This document shows positions 55,498-64,000 of a DNA stretch of 64,000 nucleotides, piece after piece. This DNA comes from Saturnia japonica (taxonomy: Eukaryota; Arthropoda; Insecta; Lepidoptera; Saturniidae). The notes under the pieces are model-generated. The model had not been told where the DNA came from. It did not search any database and was given only the letters and a program-made list of their open reading frames with translations. Both the position numbers and the translations under genes were made by a program. Each line of letters begins with the position of its first letter. Position 1 is the first letter of the stretch. The DNA lies in assembly GCA_033032175.1 (NCBI GenBank), contig CM065309.1:21390001-21454000 (forward strand), written 5' to 3'.

Positions 55498-56447
55498 ACA
55501 TGACTTTATCGTGAATGATGAATGCAAAGGTTTAAGAAAAAACAGGCGTAGAACATAAAACACGAAAACGGGTGTCAAATTACATATTCAGCGCTGAGAC
55601 GCCCAAGTCAACCTCACCTATACGTGGTGCACCATGCTGAGTGATTTACGAGGATATGGCTATAGCGGGATGGTAGTCCTGTACAGCCCAACTGAGTCAT
55701 GATCACCATACATGTGGTGAATAACCGTGCTTATCCAGTTAATGCAGGCCAGCCTTGTACAGAGGTGACTGTCGATGGATTACGATCTGTCGGTGGTCGC
55801 CGTTGTGTTTGAATTGTACTGTGCTCACCATCAGGAAGAGTACCGTCAATTCGCCGAGCTAACTATATAAAAAAAAAAATACTAACTCCTGTCAGATATG
55901 AAAGGAAATGTCGTGCAATATTTGCCACCCGGTCCGTGTGTTTTAATATTATGAGTATTTAAAAAAAAAGCCGTTTTTGTGTTATACAGTAAAAATTTTC
56001 GTTCTTAAAATCCAATTTTATTTTACCCGCTCATTTTCATCTACGGTCTAGCATAGCTTACACTCTTAACGTGTAATTTAGATTTACTAACTTGCATTCT
56101 TAAGTAAAGTGTTTCGAGCATCAACTAATTAATAAACTGAACACTAGCAACATTACAAGGTGTTTTAGTCAAAGCACGAGGGTTAGATGGATGCAAAAGC
56201 AATAAGGCCAGTTGCACACAAAAACTATATTTCAACGAATTCATATCATATTTTTAGTATATTAAGTAGCTCGATTCATGTATTTAGGCCATTAGATATA
56301 CAATTTTATAATTCACATTGTAATAAATAATTATTGTAAACCATAGGTATTAGTAGGTATTTATTTATTTTCATTTCAAAGATACATATATCGAATTAAC
56401 AAATACACCACAAATTGAGGACGTTTAAAGTATATTTACAGATATGC
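55498..56447 (+). repeat. Duplicated flank, copy 2 (empty site)
   Basis: Second copy of the unit that the errantivirus interrupts. Here the target AGGT (56345-56348) is present once and the sequence reads straight through, so this is an exact pre-insertion site. It starts right where copy 1's right part ends (CACATGACTTT at 55497), that is, in head-to-tail tandem with an ACAT microhomology at the joint. Confidence 0.9.
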
Positions 56448-57210
56448 ACATCTTACCTATACCGCATCACGACACAAACAAAATAAAAAACAAATCACAA
56501 ATGTCAAGTTCGCAACAAATCATATCAAAGAGGGAATAATTCATAACATTTTAAGCGAAAATTCCAGAAGGAGCAATAAAAGATGTCAATATCGACATAA
56601 TTTTTATTAACATCGTTATATTAATTCTTTATAACGATTCAGAGTTGAACAGATATTGGTTCTGAACTAACTATGTTTTAGAAAAGGTTCTCTTTGAATG
56701 GTAAATCTTAGGAACATTTAAATTTAACTTCATCAAGGATCACAATATATCCGTTAACAAGCTTGTGTAAAAGAATAAACATAATCAGTATATAGATATT
56801 CTTAAATTGAAATAACATGGCATTAAACAACATAATAAAAGCGGTGATACCTGTAATTCTTTGGCTCGTCAGGTAAAAAAGCAAAACTAGCATAAAAACA
56901 AAGCTGGTTATAAAAAATTTGCATTCAATGGGGCGAAATAGATTGCTATATTAGATAGTTATCGGTCAAATATCACTTTAGAACTTTGCGCCGCTATAAA
57001 AAACTTGGGCTAAATACCAGAGTTAGTTAGAGGTAACTGGCTCGTTGTCACAAACATTGTCTCGTTAAGAAGCTTGCATGACAACTTTCATACTTAAATT
57101 AATAAACCATCACCAAGCGTCTGTTAGTGTATTCCAAAATCTGCATTTAAGATTACTAAGCTCCATTAGCTTACTGGTGTATTCAGCTTGAAGAGGCCTT
57201 AAAAAATTAG
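56448..57210. other. AT-rich region, no feature seen
   Basis: No gene or recognised repeat. Confidence 0.45.
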
Positions 57211-57525
57211 GTGATGCGGGATGAGGGGAAAATATGGAGTACGGAACTGACTGCATTAATGGCGACTCGTGGCGTATGTAACATATTCTCGACGATAGCA
57301 CTTCTTCAAATTTATAAATCATTCACGGCGAAGGCTTTCCGAGCTAGATTCACAGCGGGTTATATTTTTAGCGGCGGTTGTGCAAAGTTCAATGGTTATA
57401 TCACTTGCTTATGCGTGCGGCGTTGCCCGCGTGGCGATTCACCCACGTTCCGAAATTGTCTGTTTTGCGAGCGGGAAGGGAAGAGGAGTGGTTATGTGGT
57501 GGTAGTCTTTGCGAGAAATATTTAA
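57211..57525 (+). other. GC-rich island with 103-codon frame, unidentified
   Basis: A stretch of about 300 bp clearly less AT-rich than its surroundings. It is open on the plus strand from ATG 57214 to 57525 (including FSTIALLQIYKSFTAKAFRA and a Cys/Arg-rich end) and partly open on the minus strand (57110-57322). Neither frame has a domain I recognise. The plus frame could be a chance effect of GC content. I suspect a dispersed repeat or an old exon; I would not call it a gene. Confidence 0.3.
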
Positions 57526-58019
57526 AAATATAATAAAATTGAAAAAAAATTAACACTCGCCAACACTTACTTACTGCTAAGTGTTTTTAATTTTCGTTAT
57601 TTATTTTAAATAAATTTATTTTGTTTGACTTAACGGTGTGTTACTTACCTTATTTGTAAATAAATTTAAGTTAATTGTATTCATACAATTTTGGAACGTA
57701 TGGTCGGAATTATTTGACCACGAATCGTAAATATTAAAGTACTTTACAGAATGTGATTTGTAGATGAATTTTTTAGTGAGCAATACAAACGCCTATGTTA
57801 CATTATGAAAACACAGTGAGGAAAACCGGACCTTTATGAAATATTTTTTCAGAAACAATACTTAGTTAGGAAATGTTTGTTCGAACTACGTACTATGAGC
57901 TAAATACATATGATTAGACCGGTTTACGGTCAAGTGAGACTCTAAGCTTTTAATAGATATTTGCGAGCTTTCTTAAGGGATTTTAATCTGTCATGCATTT
58001 TTAATTAAATTCGTAAATT
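57526..58019. other. AT-rich region, no feature seen
   Basis: No gene or recognised repeat. Confidence 0.45.
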
Positions 58020-58175
58020 TCCATATTTGACCCTTTATTTATGTAATGTTGTTAGCACTTTGTGCGATATAGTGTGGTCATTGCTCTCAGTTGAAGTGAA
58101 TTGGGAATAAAAAATAATAACTAGAAATATGTACGTAGCATTGTGAGTTGTAAAAATGCGTTTGATATATTTCAT
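58020..58175 (+). repeat. Interspersed repeat F7, copy 4
   Basis: TATGTAATGTTGTTAGCACT, TTGTGCGATATAGTGTGGTC, AGTGAATTGGGA and GCATTGTGAGTTGTAAAAAT follow the order of copy 6 at 59300. Confidence 0.5.
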
Positions 58176-58424
58176 ATGTATTTTATAAGGTTCAAAGAAG
58201 AGATGTTGAAACACTTTGACTGGGTTGAGTGATAGATTTTTTTAAATTATATTTATCATTATTTTAAATTTATCATTATTTTTATTTTATCTAAATTATT
58301 ATATTTTTGTTTGTTGTTTCATTTAAGTGTAGTCAATAGATTATTTTATCGGAATATCGGAAAAGCTGTGTACTTATATTAGTAACATATCCATCAGATA
58401 CACTACTTATCTACGATTATAATA

Positions 58425-58545
58425 ATACTGCGTAATGTTTTATATGTAATGTTGTTGGAATAACCAATAAAATAAATCTAGAAAACTCGCTGGACAGTTC
58501 TAACTTAGAAACCACCTTCTTGTTAAAGCGATGCTTATAGATCAG
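58425..58545 (+). repeat. Interspersed repeat F7, copy 5
   Basis: Short copy: TATGTAATGTTGTTGGAATA, ACTCGCTGGACAGTTCTAAC, ACCACCTTCTTGTTA. The middle is deleted. Confidence 0.45.
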
Positions 58546-59299
58546 AAAATAGCTCAAAGTTAGATTTAAAGGACGAGTATCCAATATTCTTAACTCTATA
58601 TAGAGAATTTAGATCTGTCAAGTGCAGTCATCTATTTATTAAAAAAGCGCCAACAGCGCGCATATTTTACATGATCCATTTTTACAATTAATTCCAAGTC
58701 CAAAAGAGATATGCGAACCTATTACAGGCACCCACTACATAGATAACATAAAAATAATAACTACTACTAATAAAAACTCATTAAATTAACTTAATAAATA
58801 ACATAAAATTAATGTAATAATATTGTAATATTAAAATAATTCATTGAAAGGACCACTATGTATTAATTAATAATGGGAAAGAATAATAAACCATAAAATA
58901 GAGAGAACAGTGATTATGAATATTGATTATTGTAAATTAAAATAAGTCCTTGAAGTGAAATAACTTTTAATCTTGGTAATAATGTTCGGTAATGGCTGTG
59001 CAAATTGTCAAAATTCTCTACTAATCCATTAAACTCATTGTATGTTCTGCACATTCTCACGACAGGTGAGTTATTATATCCGAGATTGGTTCTACAGAGT
59101 GGTTGGGAGAAAATTTTACTAATTTTTTTTCTAGGATAATTGTGAAGAACATTAAAATGTACTTCTGCTAGAATATTGGGACAATCAATACGGTCATCGA
59201 TGATCTTATGCAGGAATGCAACATCATTTAATTTACGTCATAAATTATAGATAATATATTCAAGGTCTTGAAGTGACATGTTGTTGTTATTATTTTTAA
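58546..59299. other. AT-rich region, no feature seen
   Basis: No gene or recognised repeat. Confidence 0.4.
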
Positions 59300-59485
59300 T
59301 ACGTTATTTTAGGGTTTTCACCCTATATTGTGTAATATTGTTGGCGTTTTGCGTGGTATAGTTTGGTTTTTGGGCATAAGTGAAGTGGATTTTCAATGTA
59401 AACTAAGAGCATGCATTCTGGGGTCCCACAAAAACTCCCTAGAAAGTTCTAACAAGGGAGCCACCATCTTGTTAGGATACTGAGA
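59300..59485 (+). repeat. Interspersed repeat F7, copy 6
   Basis: The most complete copy: CCCTATATTGTGTAATATTG, GTGGTATAGTTTGG, GCATAAGTGAAGTGGATTTT, GCATTCTGGGGTCCCACAAA, AACTCCCTAGAAAGTTCTAA and GGGAGCCACCATCTTGTTAG. Confidence 0.6.
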
Positions 59486-60439
59486 TCGTCATAACACAGG
59501 ACACAATATTCACTTGATAATGGCTGTAATGGTCTTCATTAAAGAGGACCAGTTGCCAAGTTAGGATGAAGAAGAACAAATATACTAAAATCTCAGTCTA
59601 ATAATTGTAGGTAAAATTGCATCGAAGCTACAGCCAACCATTCCAGCAGTTAAATCTAAATATTATGGAACATTATATACTTATGTGTTCTAATTGGACT
59701 TTAACTCCCGAATTTCTATAATATTTAATTTACTCTCCCAACAGCAAATTACCCTTTAAATATAAGAGACGTGGACAGTAATACCTTGATATTTATAATA
59801 CTGCAACTGTATGGCTCAGCTTAACCAGGTTTAATCAGCATAAGGGTTGCCAATTCAGATTTGCGAGAAATATATAATCAAATGGGTATTGAAATAAATA
59901 AGGTCTAGTATGAAGCTGTCGAAAAATTAAAAACAACCGAAAGGTATAATTAAATTTAAAATTGTGACAGTGACTCGTTCTTTGGCTAACATTTCCAATT
60001 AGCGAATGTATATAAAATTACAGCCACAGTTAGCCAACAACTGCGTTTCGCCATGGTATTTAATCTTCATTATTATTTATCTGTGGAAATACATGATAAC
60101 GGTGATCGACGGTAGACTGTCGATTCTTCGGTGGTCATCGTTGTTCTTAGTCAATTCCAACAAGATAAATTTTAACAAAAAAGGAATCCGTCTTCAATTA
60201 TTTCGAAAAGTTCCCTTATGTATCTTCGAAGTTAAAAAAGTCCAATGACAATGAAATTAAAATGAGACAACTCTTGAGGTATCAAACAAAAAAATAATTA
60301 TCCAAATCAGTTCATAAACAAATAAGTTATGGTTGAAAATTCATTAAAAATATACATTCGAATTGAGTAAGCTGCGACTTTTTTGATTCGGTTAAAAAAG
60401 GAGGCGATTAAGTTCGACAAATATATATTTTTAACTTCT
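59486..60439. other. AT-rich region with LINE-tail-like scrap
   Basis: 60100-60160 has TCTTCGGTGGTCATCGTTGT, related to the block in the duplicated flank (49420-49470) and to 60940-60960. No gene; the 80-codon frame at 60006-60248 spans this scrap. Confidence 0.45.
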
Positions 60440-60545
60440 TTGTTTAAGAACCGACTTAGATGATTCTTTTTTCGTTGGACAGGGGATACCTCAAGGTTGG
60501 TAATTTTATAGTTTCATTGGCACTGGACTTTCGAGTCCGAAAAAA
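60440..60545 (+). repeat. Interspersed repeat F3, copy 2
   Basis: AACCGACTTAGATGATTCTT, TTCGTTGGACAGGGGATACC, TCAAGGTTGG and CATTGGCACTGGACTT match the copy at 1376 in order. Confidence 0.5.
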
Positions 60546-60900
60546 TATCCGGGAACTATCTTAAAACCATTGTGGTTGGTCTTTTTTTTAAATTGTACTA
60601 TGCCGTCATTTTGCCTTGCCATAATAAAAAAATGTATCATTAAAAAAAAACTGCATCACACGTAATGGGTTGCCTCGATACTCGCGAAATAGTTGGCAAC
60701 CCTAATACTAACCCTCATTACCATAAAATTAAGGTAAGCTAATAAGATACACCAGGAGCTTTAACTAAATAATTATTACGGGAAATTACATTATTAACTT
60801 ACGCTTTATTTTTAATTATTTACGTGGATATTTTCTAGATTTGGCCAGGCTATATAACTACCCTCAACTTATCTATAGTCTACATCTGATGATCAGTATT
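60546..60900. other. AT-rich region, no feature seen
   Basis: No gene or recognised repeat. Confidence 0.4.
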
Positions 60901-61281
60901 ATAACTAAAGATGGTGATGCGCTAAATGATCTAAATCCATCGGCGGTCTTCGTTGTCATACCAGCCTGCATACATATCTCTTCACGTTACGCTTAAAGAG
61001 TCTGATATCGTAAGAATGAGGGGGTACACGGCTGGGAGAATGTTCCACAGATTCACGGTACGACAAATATAAGTCATAGAGAACTTTTTAGTTACTGTAA
61101 AACTGTGACAATGAAACCCAGCGCGTGTAGTTCTGTTGTCAAAGGGAGAGGAGGGTATTAGATTGAACAGCTCTTCAGAACACTCACCATGATACAGACG
61201 ATAGAACACGCTTAGCGAGGTGATGTACTTGCGCAGCTGAAGCGGTTCGATTTTTTTAGGCAAGTGTAAAGTCAAGTGCAT
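60901..61281 (-). pseudogene. LINE ORF2 C-terminus (Jockey/CR1-type)
   Basis: The minus-strand frame 61281 to 60982 gives LQLRKYITSLSVFYRLYHGE, CSEELFNLIP, NRTTRAGFHCH and YICRTVNLWNILPAVYP. This is the conserved region after the reverse transcriptase thumb in Jockey/CR1-type LINEs, in which a YR.yhGeCSeEL...P motif precedes RT.R and LWN.LP. The usual FK..v...L end is lost to decay, and 60901-60981 contains the 3' untranslated end. Only this C-terminal scrap is present, so it is a 5'-truncated insertion. I am sure of LINE origin, less of the clade. Confidence 0.75.
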
Positions 61282-62497
61282 CTGCCGAAGCTTACCCTCT
61301 GATTTTAAATATCCTTAACCTCAAGAGATTGTTTATTTGCTTCAATGCGCTAATCTCTAGAACTACCAGTCAGACTTGAAAATTTCTTATTACATTTTAT
61401 ATACCATTTTTTGTGGAATAAAATCTGTAACTTAATTATAATATAATGAAGCGGAAAAATTTGTTTGTTTTTTTGTTTAAGTACGATAATCTCTGGAACT
61501 GTCAGTCGGATACGAAAAATTCAAGTCAAGTCAAGTTTTTATTAAGTAAGTTTCACATCAAAAGAAAAAAGGGCAAGTACAGGGGAAGTGTGATCAAAGA
61601 TTGTCAACATTTGTCGAAAGTTAACATAAATAAGCTATTTCCCGTACACGTATATTAAATCCGGGTCTAAATTATAAATGACAATTCTGGTACACTGTAT
61701 TCTTTGATATAGTATTCCGTAACACAAATAAATTACAACAGATAGTTCGACATTTTTAAGTATGAAGTAATAATAAATATTTCTAACGTAAATTAATATT
61801 CGAGTTCAAAGTTTTTTCATGACCAATAATAATTGTATTCCTTAGTTAATTAGTTTATGCTGATGATGCTGATTATTACGGTGCAATATAAAAAGTTCGA
61901 TAATACTTTTGTGTTTATTTAAATCTTATTGTACGAAAGTTCTTACTTTTTTTATATGTCAAAAACTGTACTTTTAAGTATAACAAATCAAAAAAAATAA
62001 ACACGTTTTTTTTTATCCCTCGTGCTAACAACGTGGTGAAGTTAGCCATTGATGATATTTTTTTTATTTTGTGAAATTATTTCAATGTTCTCTAAATAAA
62101 CTTTTTTATTCATTTAAATAAAACAGTAAAATGAATGCCCATTATTATCATTGATGACTAATCTCATAATGTTATTTCCGTCACCTGATGCGCGTGCAGA
62201 TCTCTATTATTATTATACTCTCCACTAAACGCGCTTAAAGAAATGCAACTTTAAAAATGTATCTAGCTACAAGTGAACGAGCTGTCTCAAACTTAATTGT
62301 GATTTAAGCATTAGAATATAATTTCGTATATAATATTATTTTGATATATAATTGTATAGTAAAAAGTGATGTATTTCTAATTTGTGATGTATCACTTAGG
62401 TAATATTCTTTGCATATATTTGCGTATAAGATAAGATGTTGATAACCATTATATTCTCATAATCATTGAGAAAAGATAAAATGAATCGGAAAAGTGA
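61282..62497. other. AT-rich region with two copies of F8
   Basis: 61325-61400 and 61440-61520 both carry a TAATCTCTGGAACT/TAATCTCTAGAACT block followed by CAGTCGGA or CAGTCAGA. The same motif occurs inside the Helitron-like element at 33037. The rest is AT-rich with no gene. Confidence 0.45.
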
Positions 62498-62764
62498 GAT
62501 ATTCGATCACTGGAACAACGCAATCCAGCTTTCACCTTTTGCCCATTTATTACTGTTAAAAAGGTATTTCTTTCTGTGTTACCAAATTTAATGCCCTGTT
62601 ATGAAATAGAGAATGATGCTGTTCAGTTTCATAATAAATATTTTCCAAATTATTCTAATTTTTTTTTATACGACAAACCTGGCAAATACATATATCTAGG
62701 CGACCGAGATGCGCTCGGTCTCTTAAAAAAACAAAATACCTATCTAGATAAACTTGGAATGTAA
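62498..62764 (+). CDS. Possible terminal exon, 88 codons, unidentified
   Basis: A frame open from just after a TGA at 62495-62497 to a TAA at 62762-62764. Its last part (YDKPGKYIYLGDRDALGLLK, then KQNTYLDKLGM) looks protein-like. The first natural ATG is at about residue 31. Possible acceptor AGs lie at about 62527 and 62562. I recognise no family. It may be a host last exon, a transposon scrap or chance. Confidence 0.2.
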   Translation, partial: DIRSLEQRNPAFTFCPFITVKKVFLSVLPNLMPCYEIENDAVQFHNKYFPNYSNFFLYDKPGKYIYLGDRDALGLLKKQNTYLDKLGM

Positions 62765-62844
62765 AACGTTATCTAAATTCAAAGTTTCATCCAATTCATT
62801 GGAGTCGTTTCCGAGATACCAACTACATGATTATGTATTACTAG

Positions 62845-63040
62845 CAGTCGCCCAATGATCGAAATTCGACCAGCGACTTTTTAATCATAGACTATTTTCT
62901 GTTTGATATTTGCAGTATGAACCTAAACAATGAATATTATATAACTTGCTGTTACTTTTCATTGAGTGATAATGTCAATATTTTGCGGGTCTAAGTTCGA
63001 TAGCACTAGTCGTGTTAGGATTCGCATTATACGCTTTTTC
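62845..63040 (+). repeat. Interspersed repeat F4, copy 5
   Basis: CGAAATTCGACCAGCGACTT, AATCATAGACTATTTTCTGT, GTTACTTTTCATTGAGTGAT, AATGTCAATATTTTG and GTGTTAGGATTCGCATTAT. The downstream part of the family is missing. Confidence 0.65.
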
Positions 63041-64000
63041 TTTACGTAATAATTATGTATTATAAACATTTAAATATATACAAGAATTGGTCACATAAAG
63101 CCGATTTCAAAAAGTTATCTAACCACGGTTTTTTCTACTAAAGATAGAAAGATCCGAAGATACGTTATTGAAATGCAAAAGCGTTCTATAATCAGCTTTT
63201 CTATAGTCAGTAACATAAACAGTGCTTAGATAGATTATTCAAAACGGCCGTGAATAATATTAGATAGATAACCTATAGATTATCTCGACGGTGACCGCTT
63301 GTCTTGCAATATCTGTGTATTTCTTACCATTAGGTGAATTGGGCCAATGTGAAGAGTTTAAATTGATTTATAAAATGAATTTTTCATTGACAAAGGTTAT
63401 TTAACTTATAAGATAAGATATAAAATAACTTATAAAATAAAAACTATATGTAAGATAACTTATAAAATAAGTTTCAGTTATAGTCAAATTTTGAATGCAT
63501 TACGTAACGCCTTGTAAGGAGGACGGTTTCTAAGGGAGTATTTTTTTAATTAAAGACCTCTTTGAATTTACTTGGCTTTAATTAATCTCGCGCCATGTCG
63601 ACGAAAACACCTTTTTTCAATTAGACTGGTATTGCAGTTTCAGTAGCATATGTTTTAGAAAATATGTTGATTTTATCTTGTTTATGATATGCATAAAGGT
63701 CTAACAGTCCTTCGTGTACTAACATCCGTCTAGCCACATACATTACATCTAAGTGTATTTCGTATATCATTAAAAATATGAGCAGGGGTAGATTACCAGG
63801 CCATGATTAGTCTTAGTATAGAACACCTGCAGTATGCTGGGTGTCATGTATCGAGGATACTGTCCATGTTGCTTAATTTTCGTATTCGGCATTCTTTTCT
63901 GCCTGTTAACCTCATGAAAACACTTCATAAAAAATGCCATCTACCCATCATAAAAAATTACAAAACCGGCGACACGACAGATAAAAATAACTACAGGCCT
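63041..64000. other. AT-rich region to end of window
   Basis: No gene. 63400-63475 has several repeats of ACTTATAAAATAA. Nothing else is recognised. Confidence 0.45.

Noticed and set aside
1..64000. CRISPR arrays, operons, bacterial promoters or ribosome binding sites
   Set aside because: The window is insect nuclear DNA; no regularly spaced short repeats of that kind are present.

Overview
The window looks like intergenic or intronic DNA from an insect nuclear genome, most likely a butterfly or moth. It is AT-rich, has no long host coding region, and is packed with repeats of lepidopteran type: tRNA-derived SINE-like copies, Helitron-like elements ending in CTAG, 3' ends of RTE and Jockey/CR1-type LINEs, a decayed mariner, and two young LTR retrotransposons. 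The order assignment rests on remembered resemblance of repeat families and was not checked by a search. Family labels F1 to F8 below are mine.

Layout: 1-19306 is repeat-rich AT DNA with one exon-like GC-rich segment (12609-12788). 19307-25403 is a near-complete BEL/Pao element with almost identical LTRs, a 5-bp target duplication, gag, and a pol interrupted by an apparent frameshift and one stop. 26425-29460 is a strange locus: a 769-bp slice of the same BEL pol gene lies between two copies of a 1.1-kb host segment, and those copies carry colinear patches resembling the adjoining BEL sequence. 29461-49151 holds repeats, an RTE LINE scrap, Helitron-like elements, a dead mariner, SINE-like copies and weak hints of a host promoter and first exon (35270-36791). 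50002-55394 is an errantivirus-type element with apparently identical 307-bp LTRs and a 4-bp target duplication. It has lost protease, reverse transcriptase and nearly all of RNase H, in a way that fuses gag to integrase in one 898-codon frame, and its env still looks intact. A second copy of its flank without the insertion follows at 55498-56447. 56448-64000 is repeat-rich DNA with a LINE C-terminus and two weak exon candidates.

The two most informative observations are the PR/RT-less errantivirus, which keeps LTRs, tRNA-Ser primer site, gag, integrase, env splice signals and polypurine tract, and the two loci where flanking DNA is duplicated around an LTR element. The duplications look more like unmerged haplotypes or consensus mixing than ordinary biology. 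If so, heterozygous insertions and read-level errors should be settled before any evolutionary reading of this region.
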